A stretch of DNA of 64,000 bases. It comes from Apodemus sylvaticus. Taxonomy: Eukaryota > Chordata > Mammalia > Rodentia > Muridae. Within the stretch, counting starts at the first letter, position 1; each line of letters opens with the position of its first letter. Below are positions 10,437-21,061 of this stretch, in pieces. The notes beneath the pieces are model-generated. The model did no database searches. It was given only the letters and a program-made list of their open reading frames with translations, and was not told where the DNA came from. The position numbers and the translations under genes were made by a program. The stretch covers positions 100,591,782 to 100,655,781 of the forward strand of contig NC_067473.1 of NCBI RefSeq assembly GCF_947179515.1, given 5' to 3'.

Positions 10437-10895
10437 TGGAAATTCTTTGATAAATATAATCTTCTATAGCAACTTTAGCCAGACCCCAAATTACATTTTT
10501 CCCCGAAAAAATCCAAACCTATAATATTCCTGTGCCGCCAGCCTCTTTCTCAGCTTCTTGCCACTAATGCAGTTGTCACTCAGTGACTGCAAAGCTCTCC
10601 TAAACTCCAGGCTTCAGTTTCTCTGCACACAGTAAAGAACTTAAGGCGGTGCTGCATCTTCACTGCTCTTTAAGACAGTCCCTAGACTTCTGAATTCACT
10701 GGTTTTGTTTCGCTTTGCTTTTTGTTTTTTTAAGTCCCCAAGGGAGAAAGAACATCTTTCTTTCCCAATAGGCTTCTGTCCTTCCCTGCCAATTGTTGAT
10801 AATTGGTTTCTGTCAGAATGATAAACTTCTACCTGTGGTTGCCTGCAGGCTTTTATAAGGGTAAAAGCCTGGCACAATTTGTCTTGCCCTTGCTT
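10437..10895. other. Single-copy DNA
   Basis: No repeat or gene recognised. The minus-strand frame 10641-10877 (78 codons) shows no known domain. Confidence 0.4.
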
Positions 10896-10896
10896 T

Positions 10897-11130
10897 ATTT
10901 TTCATATGCTAGGCAAGCACTCTACAGATGAGCTGTATCCCCACCTCCTCTTGTGCTTGCATGCGTGCATGCATGCATTCATCCATGCATGTGTTCATTG
11001 TTGTAAGCAGCATCTCATGCAGCCCAGGAGGCCTCCAACTTGTTCTGTGGCTAAAGGTGACCTTGAATTAACTCCTGGTCTTCTTGCGTCCACCTCCCCA
11101 GTGAAAGGATGCCGGGCATACACCACCGTA
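10897..11130 (-). mobile_element. ID-like and B1-like fragments around a (TGCA)n run
   Basis: GCTAGGCAAGCACTCTACA at about 10909 is reverse ID. Alternating TGCATGCGTGCATGCATGC lies at about 10958-10978. GCAGCCCAGGAGGCCTCCAA and the following bases are decayed reverse B1. The ID-then-B1 order is not that of a B4, so they are separate insertions. Confidence 0.55.
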
Positions 11131-11261
11131 GTTTATTCCATAAGGGGTGGGGTGGAGGTGGTGGGGGTGGGTAAGAAGATGGAACCCAAGCTCAAGCATG
11201 CGAAGCAAACAACACCAACTGAGTCGCAGCCACAGCCCAGCATTCATTCATTTTATAATAT

Positions 11262-11362
11262 AAACAGAACTTTCTCTGTAGTCTAGGCTAGCCTTGAACT
11301 CCTGGTCTTTCTGCCTCTAGGTCCTCAGTATTGGAATTACAGGCAAGAACTATTACATCTAA
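11262..11362 (-). mobile_element. B1 SINE
   Basis: ACTTTCTCTGTAGTCTAGGC and GCCTTGAACTCCTGGTC in reverse orientation. Confidence 0.7.
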
Positions 11363-11395
11363 CTCTACTGTTGTTTTGTTTTTGTTCTATTCTGG

Positions 11396-11556
11396 GTTTT
11401 TTGTTTGTTTGTTTGTTTGTTTTTTGAGACAGTGTTTCTCTGTGTGGCCCTGTTTGTCCTGGAACTTGCTCTGTAGACCAGGCTGGCCTTGACATCCACC
11501 TGCCTCTGACTCCTGAGTGTTGGGATTAAATGTATGTGTGCCACCACTGCCGGGAT
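11396..11556 (-). mobile_element. B1 SINE
   Basis: (TTTG)n tail, then GAGACAGTGTTTCTCTGTGT, AGACCAGGCTGGCCTTGACA and GTGCCACCACTGCCGGG. Confidence 0.85.
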
Positions 11557-11561
11557 ATATA

Positions 11562-11735
11562 TATTGAAGCAAGACCTCACAAAATTGTCCAGGCTGGCCT
11601 GAATTTCAAATCCTTTGGCCACAGCCTCTCAAATAGCTGGGATTTTAGGCCTGTAAAGCAAAGGAAATCAAACCCAGCAGCTTGAGTGTGCAGGCAAATA
11701 TCCTACCGAGAGCTAGATTCTGAGCCCTTACTGGC
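11562..11735 (-). mobile_element. B4 SINE
   Basis: B1-like CCAGGCTGGCCTGAATTTC and AGCTGGGATTTTAGGC, followed by reverse ID-like CAGGCAAATATCCTACCGAG. Confidence 0.6.
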
Positions 11736-11839
11736 TCCCTATTACTGAAATGACACATTTACCAATCAAATGAAATCGACTGCTTGTTGGCAGAACATTT
11801 CATTCTGAGAAAGGCACAGGTATTGGGCAGGTGACTGTA

Positions 11840-11869
11840 AAGCTCTTCCTGTAAAGCTCTTCCTTGGGA
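11840..11869 (+). repeat. Short tandem duplication
   Basis: TGTAAAGCTCTTCC occurs twice in direct succession. Confidence 0.8.
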
Positions 11870-12079
11870 CTCTATGTCAGCTGTTCCTAAAGCCTGCAGG
11901 ACCCTCCCTGACCTTTTTTCCTGCCCCCATGATTTTTTTTAAGTGGATCTGAGGCAGCAGAGTTCTAGCATGTAGATAAGGAAGAAACAAAGCCAGAGCT
12001 CTACCTCAAGGCACAGGACTTTGGCTGTATTCTGGAAGCAATTCTAAAACCTGTATCTCTTTATTTGGGGAGCCCTATC

Positions 12080-12295
12080 AGTCCTTTTGAGATAGGATTT
12101 TATGTAGCCAAGGCTAGCCTCCAGCTCTTTACAGAGCCAAGGATGACCTTGAATGTTATCCTGCTCCCTGTACTTCCTTCCTGAAAGATCAAGTCACAAG
12201 CACATGACGTCATTGCTAGTTTATGTGTTGGTTGGGATTGAACCCAGGGCTTCATGCACGGTAGGCATGAACTACCAACTGAGCTATGACCCTAA
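12080..12295 (-). mobile_element. B4 SINE
   Basis: GAGATAGGATTTTATGTAGC and AGGATGACCTTGAATGTTA (B1-like), then GGGATTGAACCCAGGGCTTC and CTACCAACTGAGCTATGA (ID-like), all reversed. A full CRE palindrome TGACGTCA lies at 12205-12212 at the junction. Confidence 0.75.
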
Positions 12296-12667
12296 CCTGG
12301 CCCTGCCTTTTGCTTTTTTGCCTGCCCTCATCTGGGATTGGGCACAAGGTAGGGTAGACATTTTAATCACTCCCAGGATATACACATTTGTCTCTTTGAA
12401 GGAGACACCCCAGCCAAGGCTAACTCCTTTTACTCTTACGAGATTCCAGTGTGAGCAAGATGGGGCAGATTTCTGCTCTGACATACAGGGGATGGGGGAG
12501 ACATCGTTCAGAGTTAGGTTGCATTTTAAAAGTCTTGCAGAGCTCTTTGGGGGAAACTCTGACATTCTAGATGTATTTACAAGATGAAAATTCACCATCT
12601 CTTCACACTCAAGTACTCCAAAGCAGTTTCTGATTGGAGCCACTCGAAAACCCCAACAAAGAGGACA
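12296..12667. other. Single-copy DNA
   Basis: No repeat seen. Frames overlap on both strands (12153-12587 plus, 12284-12643 minus). Neither has a motif I know. Confidence 0.4.
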
Positions 12668-12815
12668 GAGGGTACTTATTTACTTATTCATGAGCATATG
12701 TGTGAATGTGTGTGTGTACAGAGGTGCCATGGTGTGCATCCACCATGTGGGTCCTAGAGATAGTACTCAAGTGCTCAGGCTTGTGACAAAGGCTAGCAGA
12801 CAGGCCATCCTCTAC
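12668..12815 (-). mobile_element. RSINE1-type SINE
   Basis: (TTTA)-type start, GTGTGAATGTGTGTGTGTAC, CACCATGTGGGTCCTAGAGA and ACTCAAGTGCTCAGGCTTG in reverse. Confidence 0.55.
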
Positions 12816-14129
12816 CTTTCTCCCCCACTTCTTCTCTTCTTCTCCTTTCCCTCCCTCTCACTGCCTCGCCTTCCTTCTTGTCCTGCGATGAGTCAGTCAT
12901 CACTACATTTTATTCCCACCCGCTCAGTATCCTCAGAGACTCTGGGTTCTGTTAGGGTTTGTCCTTGCTGGAGACTAGGACACACTGGATGGAAGGAGAA
13001 TCTTATCAAACCAAAGTAACAAGAAAAGGGACTGCTGACCCTCAGAGCACAGGGCTCTGTGCCTCCAGAAAGAGAACCTCACACAGCCTTTGGGAATCTC
13101 AGTCAGCAGAAGAGCTCTACCAAGACAGTCTAAGTTTGTCTGGACCGGGGCCAGCAAATGAAAACCAGTGCCAAAGCCCTAGCCTACCTATGGCCTTCAA
13201 GCACGGGCTGTCTTTCACATTGTCAAACGGTTGGAAGTTATAAGAAATCAGAATAGTCTTTCATGACATGCAAGAACTGTATAAGACTTGTGATGCCCTC
13301 AAAAATAAATTCATACCTAGTAACTATTCAGGATATTCATAGGATAAACTATTAAGATATACATAAAAACCGATACTTACATTGTATTTTAGAGGTGATG
13401 CCTATGAAGTGGATGGTGCAGCCAAGAGCAATCTTTCCTTCGACTCCCTCCCCCCTTCCCACTTTTGAATCCCAGGAGAATGCTCTGAATTACTCTTAAA
13501 AGGAAAACACAGAAACACTGGCGTGAGGTGGCATTCAGAGACTCCGCCAGTTCCTCTCACAGGCACCAGGACTGCCTAATTGTTTGCTCCACACAAAAGG
13601 TGGATCAGAGAAGAATATCCTCTTTATTCTTCCCCTTTACATCATCTCCCCCGCACCTGGGGAGTCTGGATGCTCAGAGCCCCAGCGCACCGTGCATCTG
13701 ATGATGGGTTGCACCAAAGCGCACCAAGATCTAAATCCCTCCCAGATCTGTGCAGATTTTCTGTAGCTTAACCAGATTTCTAATTGTCCTGCCACCTGTA
13801 CTGAAACACACACTACATGTTAATCTCGAATTCTTTTCTGTTTCCATAATCTTGGTAAAGTTTCCTGTACTCAAACACTAAATCCAATTTAGATATATAT
13901 ATTTTTAAAAGGAATTAAATTCGCTTTTATGACTGTTAATATTAAAGCACCTCTGGAAGTGCTCGGACAACTTAAAAAGCACAGGGTCCCCTTACCACGG
14001 ACCCTACAGTATGCCTTGCAGGCTGAGGACCTGAGCATCCAGGCATCTGTTGTCTCCTGCTATCACTTCACCAGTTTAGCAGGAAGAGTAAGGGTTTCCA
14101 CCCACTCATTCCTGATTCCATCCCATGAA
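12816..14129. other. Single-copy DNA
   Basis: The longest SINE-free stretch on the left side. No gene recognised. Pyrimidine-rich at 12818-12880. Open frames (12959-13243 plus, 13580-13771 plus, 13929-14225 plus) lack known domains. Confidence 0.4.
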
Positions 14130-14348
14130 TGTTTTATTTATTTATTTTATGTGTATAGATGCTTTGTCTGCATATACATCCATGTCCGTGTACCTCCTGT
14201 GTGTCTGATGCCTGCCAAGGTCTGAAGAAGACAGCACTGGATCCCTGTGCGTAGAGGTGATAATGATTTACCTGTGGGTGTCATTGAATCAGGATTCCTG
14301 GAAGAGCAGCTAGTACTCCTAACTCGTGAGCCCTCCCTCAGCCCCAAA
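14130..14348 (-). mobile_element. B3-type SINE
   Basis: TTATTTATTTATTTTATGTG, GCCTGCCAAGGTCTGAAGAA and GAAGAGCAGCTAGTACTCCT in reverse, ending near GCCCCAAAG. Confidence 0.8.
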
Positions 14349-14721
14349 GCACTCATTTTCACTGCCTTGTTTATTTGCTGTGGTTCTGAGATTACAGAAT
14401 GAAAACAGACTCAGCCTCTGTTATGTAAACATTTTTCTGGACATTTAAAAATGTCTCTGGGATGACCTGAGACAAATTGTTTAAGTACTGCCTTCCTCAT
14501 ATGCCAAGCTGAAACAAAGTGTAACCCACAGTGCCACTCACAGGCTGCTCTCAGGGGTCATATAACAGAGTGTAGCCATTTCTGGAAAGGTGAAGGAGAC
14601 ACTTCTGGGGGGTTGTTTTAATTTGTGTAGGATCGAGGAGTCAAAGTATGTAATGCAGACTCAGCAAGCAGGATACACTCTGAGCCTTCTTCATTTGCTT
14701 TCTGAGACAGGGACAAAAAAT

Positions 14722-14890
14722 GTGCAATTCTTGCCAGATGTGGTGGCACATGCCTTTAATGCTGGCACTCAGAAGGAAGAGGTAGGTGGATCCCTGAGTT
14801 TAAGGCTAGCCTGGTCTACAATGCCAGTCTAGGACAGCCAGAGCTACACAGACCCTGTCTTGAAAATTCCATGCACCAAAAAAGAAAGAA

Positions 14891-14942
<52 letters not shown>

Positions 14943-15192
14943 AGAAAAAAGAAAAAGAAAAAAAGAAAGAAAGAAAGAAAAGGAAGGAAAAAGGAAAGAA
15001 AGAAAGGAAAGAAAGAAAAAGAAAAAAGGAAAGAAAGACAGAAAGAAAGAAAGGAAAGAAAGAAGGAAAAAGGAAAGAAAGGAAGGGAAAAGGAAAGAAA
15101 GAAAGAAGGAAGAAAGGAAGGAAGGAAAGAAGGAAGGAAGGAACGAAAGAAAAGAAAAAAGGAAAGAACGAGAAAGAAAGAAAGAAAGAAAG

Positions 15193-15258
<66 letters not shown>

Positions 15259-15273
15259 TAAAAGTGCAATTCT
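14722..15273 (+). mobile_element. B1 SINE with target-site duplication and giant purine tail
   Basis: GTGCAATTCT at 14722-14731 is repeated at 15264-15273. Between them lie a B1 (14732-14870; CATGCCTTTAATGCTGGCAC, AGCTACACAGACCCTGTCTT) and its tail, expanded into a tract of GAAA and GGAA units from about 14877 to 15259. The duplication shows that B1 and tail form one insertion. Confidence 0.85.
14877..15259 (+). repeat. (GAAA)n/(GGAA)n purine tract, about 380 bp
   Basis: Almost purely A and G, with only a few pyrimidines (near 15039, 15143 and 15169, and the T near 15259). The pure (GAAA)n blocks are at both ends and the GGAA-rich, more varied part lies in the middle. Confidence 0.95.
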
Positions 15274-15479
15274 CTTGCTTCAGCCTCCTGAGTGGTGGGA
15301 TTACTGGCATGCACCCTGATGCCTGACAAGATCAGTTATTTTCTACCTAAAATATTCTTAGAAAAAGGAGGCTTCCTAACTTTTAGTAATTAGTCAATTA
15401 ATATAGTTATTTGGCACGAGGGCTTGAATCTAGGACTTCAAGCACAGTACTCTGAACATTCTCCAAAGAAGGCTCCTTT

Positions 15480-15735
15480 GAGAATAGGGAGAAAAGCCGG
15501 ATGTTGCCCAGGTGATATAAAGATTAGTTGCTGGGTTTGGGAAGATGCAGGAGGACCTGAGTGTGTAACCCCAGCCCTGTTGGGGGTAAAGGTGGGAGCC
15601 TGCTGGCTGCCGGCCTAGGTCCAGATCCAGTGAGAGTGTCTGGAGGGAATGAGGTAGGAGTTGAGAAAGCAGACCACAGGATAGCCTCCTCTTGCTTCGA
15701 CATGCACGTACGTGTGTGCACATTCACCACATCTG
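15480..15735 (+). mobile_element. Compound rodent SINE fragment
   Basis: GAGGACCTGAGTGTGTAACC, GGTCCAGATCCAGTGAGAG and GACATGCACGTACGTGTG follow the order of a tRNA-headed compound SINE with a CA-rich tail. The family name is uncertain. Confidence 0.5.
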
Positions 15736-15987
15736 CAGATTCACTACACATACAGCACGCACAGGGTTTAGTTGTAACAGGAATATGTACTGAAGCTATA
15801 ATTTACAGCTGATAACAACCGTCAGCATTAATGCTTTGGGTACTTCCGATTTGCTCAGAGAACAGATAGATGATCTCATCGTGTCAGAAGATAATGACAA
15901 GAGCATATTATATACCTAGACTATGCATTGTTTGTTTTTTTTTTTACTGTCAATCATACTAAAGTAAAAGTGGAAGACTGTTAAAAT

Positions 15988-16034
<47 letters not shown>
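15988..16034 (+). repeat. (ATC)n microsatellite
   Basis: About 15 uninterrupted ATC units. Confidence 0.95.
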
Positions 16035-16157
16035 TTCCTCCTTTCATTATCTCCCAACCTGAAGGGCAGCCTTTGCTCTCTAGAGCATGTCTGTTTAGGT
16101 AAGCTGCTTCATCAGCTTCAGTTTCTTCATCAGGAAAACTTCATCTAAGAAATTTGT

Positions 16158-16310
16158 ATGGGGCCAGTGAGATGGCTCAGCAGTCAAAAGTGCTTGCTGC
16201 CAAATACAAATACTGAGTTCGATCCTGGCCGGGACCTACACTGTGGACATAAGGAGGGAACAGACTTCTGACTTCAATGTGTGCACTATGGCATGTGCAT
16301 ACCACCCTCC
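16158..16310 (+). mobile_element. RSINE1-type SINE
   Basis: GGGGCCAGTGAGATGGCTCA, GTGCTTGCTGCC, GAGTTCGATCCTGGCC and GGGAACAGACTTCTGACTTC. Confidence 0.7.
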
Positions 16311-16444
16311 AAAGTAAAGAAAAGTGTAGTAAACATTACACATTATGTATAGGTGTGTAAGATGGTATCCCAGAGGAAGTGGTGGATGGAACATGAGCCT
16401 CTCCTTACTATTCTTGCTATTTGTTTATGTGTTTAATTATTTCT

Positions 16445-16585
16445 ATTTATGACATGATCTTCCTGTGTATCCCTGGTTGAACTGGAACCTGTTATGCGCA
16501 CCAGGCTGGCCTTGAACTTCCAGGGAAGTTTCTCCTTGACACTTCCTGGCTCTGGGGTTATTGAAATGTGCCTCCCCATCCAGAT
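16445..16585 (-). mobile_element. Diverged B1 SINE
   Basis: GATCTTCCTGTGTATCCC and GCACCAGGCTGGCCTTGAAC in reverse. Confidence 0.65.
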
Positions 16586-16637
16586 GCAACTTTCTGTGAG
16601 TTTATAATTACTTTCCAATAAAGTTTTAAAAATTATA

Positions 16638-16803
16638 GGGGCTGGAGAGATGCCTCTTCCAGAGACACAGGTTCAAGCCCCAGCACACACATGGCAGCTC
16701 ACAGCTGTCACTAGCTTTAGCTCCAGGGATCTAATATCATCAAACAGTCATACATGCAGGCAAAACACCAATGCACATAAAATAATAAATAAATATTTTT
16801 AAA
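16638..16803 (+). mobile_element. B3-type SINE
   Basis: GGGGCTGGAGAGATGCCTC, AGCTCCAGGGATCTAATATC, GCAGGCAAAACACCAATGC and ATAAAATAATAAATAAATA. A short deletion removes part of the head. Confidence 0.85.
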
Positions 16804-16825
16804 GTTGTATGAGGATGATCAGTTT

Positions 16826-17055
16826 CTGGGGATGGAACTTAGCTGGTAGACTGCTTGCCTAGAGTGCTTGAAATCCCGGTTCACTCCCCAATAGCATATG
16901 AACTGTAAGAGGGGGTGCAGGTGTGTAATTCCAGTCCCCACTCAGGAGCTAAGGGCAGGAAGAGAGGCACTTAAGGTCAACTTCAACTACATAGTAACTT
17001 TGAGGCCAGCCTGGGTTACAGGAGACACTCATGCCAAAAATAAGAAAAAAGTAAA
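16826..17055 (+). mobile_element. B4 SINE
   Basis: GGGGATGGAACTTAGCTGGT and GCTTGCCTAGAG (ID-like), then GGTGTGTAATTCCAGTCC and TGAGGCCAGCCTGGGTTAC (B1-like). Confidence 0.75.
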
Positions 17056-17557
17056 AGATCGTTAGTTTTTTGTGCAATTTGAGGAGACGTGAAGGCTCAG
17101 CTGTTAAAACTGTCTTTTGCTCCCCAGTCTCTGTTTGGATTTCTGCAGACTCCTGCGTCCCTCCCAGGAGTTTATCTCACTCAACTCCCCAGTGTAATTC
17201 AACAAGTGCATATAAGAAGCTCTCTCCAGCCCAGAGGAAAATTTCCAGATTTTTCTCTTTAGGGTTCTACTGGAGTTCCCTGGAGTGAGGACTGGGGGTG
17301 GGGGTTTGACTCAGGAGGAGGAGATGGAGGATCAGGCAATGTCTGAACACAGGGAAGGAATTGTCACTTGTGGGAATACAGATGGCTGTTTGGGTTTTCC
17401 TAGGTCTGAGGGAAACACATAAACTGGGTCCTAAGTCTTGGAGGAAATGAAGAAAATTAAGGGCTTGACCCGAGTTCCTGAGAGCTGTTTTGTGGCTTCC
17501 ACATGTGGTATATGTCTGCACCCCATACTCCATCATTCGGAATTAGCAAAAATGTGA
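17056..17557. other. Single-copy DNA
   Basis: No gene or repeat recognised. The minus-strand frame 17267-17536 (89 codons) has no known motif. Confidence 0.4.
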
Positions 17558-17636
17558 TTTAAAAAAAGAGGAGGAGGAAGAAGGGGGAAGGAGGAGGAGG
17601 GGGAGGAGGAGGGGGAGAGGAAGAGGCTGAAGAAGA
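17558..17636 (+). repeat. (GGA)n-rich purine tract
   Basis: GAGGAGGAGGAAG-type sequence, all purine for about 65 bases, directly before a B3. Confidence 0.9.
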
Positions 17637-17805
17637 GATGGCTCAGTGGTATAGAGCACACTTATTGATCTTCCAGAGGACTTAAGATTGGTTCCCAGGA
17701 CCCATTTGTTTGAAGGGGTCTATCACTTTCTGATACACCTACAAACATGTCGGCAAAACACATACAGATAAAATGAAACAAATGTCTTTTAGAGAAAAAT
17801 AATAA
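17630..17805 (+). mobile_element. B3-type SINE
   Basis: GAGATGGCTCAGTGGTATAG, CTTCCAGAGGACTTAAGATT and GTCGGCAAAACACATACAG. Confidence 0.7.
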
Positions 17806-17954
17806 AAATAAATATCTTTTAAAGAAGGGACTTGAGTCTTGGAGGGCACCAAGAAGATGGTGTGTAGGTCATTTCTCCTACAGCCCAACTGACCAGTGAG
17901 CACAGTCATTTCCTTTTTCCTAAACAAGCTATTAAAAAAATTTTTTTGTTTATA

Positions 17955-18110
17955 GCCTGGTGGTCATGGTGGTACACACCTTTAATCCCAGCGCTCAGGA
18001 AACAGACACAGGTGGATCTCTGAGTTCAAGGCCAGCCTGGTCTACAGAGAAAGTTCCAGAACAGTCAAGAGCTATGCAGAGAATCCTGTTTCAAAAAACA
18101 AAACATAACA
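17955..18110 (+). mobile_element. B1 SINE
   Basis: GCCTGGTGGTCATGGTGG, CACCTTTAATCCCAGCGCTC and AAGGCCAGCCTGGTCTACAG, then an (AAC)n tail. Confidence 0.9.
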
Positions 18111-18129
18111 ACAACAACAAAATATTTAA

Positions 18130-18304
18130 TATGTGTGTGTCCCTCCCTGCGTATCTGTGACCACATGCGTGCTCCCTACCCTTGCAGGCCATAGAAGGTG
18201 ATGGGGTGCCTGGGACTGAAGTTATAAGTGGTGATGGGAAGCAAACCTGGCTCCTGTGCAAGAACAAGAACCACTTTTAACCCCTGAGCCATCTCTCCAG
18301 CTCA
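18130..18304 (-). mobile_element. B3-type SINE
   Basis: CAGGCCATAGAAGGTGATGG and AACCCCTGAGCCATCTCTCC in reverse. Confidence 0.7.
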
Positions 18305-18704
18305 TTAAAGCTGCTTTCCCTTAAGCAAACTGAAAAATAAACCAACCAAGCTAACCAACTAAAAGAAACCCACGGAGGGTGGCCAGACGACAAGTTTCTC
18401 TTTGTGCCCTGCGAGCTCCAGGGATGGAACCTAGATCACCTGCCGCATGGCCACTGCTTCACCCCTGGGCCGTCCCTCCAACTCCTTCCAGACCCGGACT
18501 TGAGGGCAGAGTGGTTTTGACTGGACTCCTGTTTCTCCTGTCTCTGAATGTGAAAATTCCTTCATTTCCTTCTTTCTTCCCTTCCTCTCTCCACCTCTCT
18601 TTTTTGTTCTTTACTTTTGCATCATTGGTTACGATTGCAGGATTTTGCACATGCTGGGAAGGGATTTTGCTAAATAAGAGATATACTCCAAATTTTCTTG
18701 TCTT
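18305..18704. other. Mostly single-copy DNA
   Basis: 18365-18480 resembles a decayed reverse tRNA-derived SINE (GGGATGGAACCTAGATCACC). The rest is T-rich and unassigned. Confidence 0.35.
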
Positions 18705-18798
18705 TTTTTTTAAATTATGTATATGTGTGTGTGTCTCTATGTAGGTTTGTGTATGTGAGTGCAGGCGCTGATAGAAGTTAGAAAAGGGCATTGGAGCT

Positions 18799-18966
18799 CC
18801 TTTTTTTTTTTTTTTTTTTTTTGGTTTTTTTGAGACAGGGTTTCTCTGTGTAGCCCTGGCTGTCCTGGAACTCACTCTGTAGATCAGGCTGGCCTTGAAC
18901 TCAGAAATCTACCTACCTCTGCCTCTCTAGTGCTGGGATTAAAGGCGTGCGCCACCACCGCCTGGC
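18799..18966 (-). mobile_element. Young B1 SINE
   Basis: About 22 T, then GAGACAGGGTTTCTCTGTGT, CAGGCTGGCCTTGAACTCAG and AAAGGCGTGCGCCACCACC. Very close to the B1 consensus. Confidence 0.95.
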
Positions 18967-19161
18967 TCTTTTTTTTTATATATATAATTTACTTATTTAT
19001 TGTATGTGAGTACACTGTAGCTGTCTTCAGACACCCCAGAAGAGGGAGTCAGATCTCATTACAGATGGTTATGAGCCACCATGTGGTTGCTGGGATTTGA
19101 ACTCAGGACCTCTGGAAGAACAGTCGGTGCTCTTAACCACTGAGCTATCTCTCCAGCCCCC
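18967..19161 (-). mobile_element. B2 SINE
   Basis: GAGTACACTGTAGCTGTCTT, ACCCCAGAAGAGGGAGTCAG, GCCACCATGTGGTTGCTGG and GAGCTATCTCTCCAGCCCC. It carries the CTCF-like B2 motif with one unusual A (GAGGGAG). Confidence 0.95.
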
Positions 19162-19337
19162 AGCACTGGGTATCATCCTAGAACTGGAGTTACAGGCAGT
19201 TTTGAGCCACCTGATATACATGCTAAGACCTAAACTGGAATCCTTTGGAAGAGAAGGAGTGCTCGTAATTGCTAAGCCGGGGTCTAGAAGAAGGATTAGC
19301 TTTAATATTATGGGAATTATTATAATCTGCTCCTCTT

Positions 19338-19452
19338 CCTCTTTCTTTTTGAGACAGGATCTTACTATGCAGCCCTGACTAGCTTGGAACTTGCTACTCA
19401 AAGAACTTCATTTGCCCCTGCCTCTGAGTGCTGGTATTAAAAGGATTTACCT
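19338..19452 (-). mobile_element. B1 SINE fragment
   Basis: TTGAGACAGGATCTTACTAT, GCAGCCCTGACTAGCTTGG and GAGTGCTGGTATTAAAAGG. Confidence 0.7.
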
Positions 19453-20227
19453 GCCCTGTTCTTCTAGTTAATTGATCATTCACTACCTTGTGCATAAAGG
19501 TGAAGAAGGTGCGACAAAGTGGAATGAGAGGCCCAACAGAAGGGTCGACGGCTTAATTTCCACCAAAGAACAGATGCTTTCCCCAATGAGTAAGGCAAGT
19601 CCATCTGGGGGCATGGAGGAGGACACTGGCCAGGTTAAGACTCATCCAGTTGGACCAGTGCTCTATGGAGATAACCACACCTACAAGACTTGCCTCTTCA
19701 GTTCCCAGAATGCTTGCCTAGCTTGCATGGTTCTAAAGTCCCTAAAACAGGTCTATACCAGACCTGTATCTTAGTATAGATGAAGGCACAACTTTCCAGA
19801 CCATCCCTAGCTGAGTTTGAGGAGTTTGAGGCCAGCCTAAAGAAGATGCTGATGAATAATCACAAGATCATAGCTCTACTGGAAGACGGGCTCGTACAAA
19901 AGCCTGTGGAGGGTGTGGTAGTACCTGAAACTCTACAGGTGGAGGCAGGAGAAATGTCATGGAGGGGGCAGCCCTGGTGGTGGGAAGGGCTGGTTCAGGA
20001 AGCCTGAGGGAAGCTTCTGGACCTGGGATTGCTAACACACTGCTCCTAGCTATTCTGATGCAAAGCTGACCGTGAGAACCAAGGTCCTTGAGGGCTGAAT
20101 TGCGAATTGCGCATTACAGAACTAGGTAGCTTCCTCCATACTCCCAATCTTGTCTAAAGTCACATGCTAGCCTATCAAAGGCCTGTCACATGATGTCTGC
20201 TCTTGACAAGAACCTGAAATGGCCCTG
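19453..20227. other. Low-repeat DNA with a 75-codon open frame
   Basis: Apart from a B1-like scrap near 19814-19840 (GAGTTTGAGGCCAGCCT) no repeat is obvious. The frame 19780-20007 reads partly through that scrap, so it is not a convincing gene. Confidence 0.4.
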
Positions 20228-20466
20228 CTGTCTGGCCTGGTAGAGCCAGAAGACGGCATCGGACCCCATTGCATGTGGTTGCTTGGAATTGAACTCAGGA
20301 CCTCTGGAAGATGAGTCAGTGCTCTAAACCTCTGAGCTCCCTGCTTTGTACTATTGACTGTTCTGTAGACCTCAACTCACTGTGTACACCAGGTTGGCAT
20401 CAAACTCACAAAGATCTACTTGCCTCTGCCTCCTCAGTGCTGGGATCAAAGCTGTGTGCCAGCTCT
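20228..20466 (-). mobile_element. B2/B3 fragment followed by B1
   Basis: 20228-20340: AGAAGACGGCATCGGACC and TTGAACTCAGGACCTCTGG. 20341-20466: GTACACCAGGTTGGCATC and CTCAGTGCTGGGATCAAAG. Both are reversed. Confidence 0.75.
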
Positions 20467-20794
20467 AGGTTCAGCAGGCATTCTAGACCACTGAATAGAC
20501 CTCTCAAGTCCATTAGTGTCCTTTTAGTTCACTGGAATATAGCCCAGCTTAGTTATTCATTCATCCGCTGATGGAAGACTAATTCTTGCCTTACTCTGGG
20601 TATCTCATCTAATATCACAAGTCCATATTTTTCCTGGATGGAGGTGTGCGGGTGTGCATGCTCATGCGCTCACGTAAGTGGGAATCAGAAGACAACTCAC
20701 ATGAACTATTTTTTTTCCTGCATTTGGGTGAAAATGTTGGAAGCACAGGTCTACCTCATTATACCTACCTAGCACTTTCTTTTGCTGTTCTTTT

Positions 20795-20945
20795 TTCCTT
20801 CCTTCCTTCCTTCCTTCCTTCCTTCCTTCCTTCCTTCCTTCCTTCCTTCCTTCCTTCCTTCCTTCCTTCCTTCTTCCCTCTTTCCTTCCTTCCTCCTTCC
20901 CTCCCTCCCTCCCTTCTTTCTTTCCTTCCTTCCTTTTTTCTTTTC
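20795..20945 (+). repeat. (CCTT)n pyrimidine tract
   Basis: About 75 bp of near-perfect CCTT units, then a mixed C/T tract to about 20945. Confidence 0.95.
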
Positions 20946-21061
20946 TTTCATAAAACTATCAATTGAATCTAGTATCTCACCTGTGCTGGGCAGATGCTCT
21001 ACCACCAAATTACACTTAAAACTACTATCTTCCCCCCCCCACCGCCCTCCCCCCCACTGGT

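Larger units (their letters stand above)
14698..15328 (-). mobile_element. Old B1 SINE split by a younger B1
   Basis: TTTCTGAGACAGGGAC at 14698-14714 continues at 15274 with TTGCTTCAGCCTCCTGAGT and GGGATTACTGGCATGCACC. The two halves are separated by the B1 plus purine tail described next. Confidence 0.7.
18705..19283 (-). mobile_element. B3 SINE split by nested B1 and B2
   Basis: B3 starts at about 18710 (TATGTATATGTGTGTGTG, AGAAAAGGGCATTGGAGCTC) and resumes at 19180 (ACTGGAGTTACAGGCAGTTT, CTTTGGAAGAGAAGGAGTGC). Both later elements sit between these halves, in the same orientation. Confidence 0.75.

Noticed and set aside
14816..15329. Open frames of up to 164 codons on both strands (Phe/Ser-rich or Lys/Arg-rich)
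   Set aside because: They translate the (GAAA)n tract; no start context, composition or homology supports a protein.
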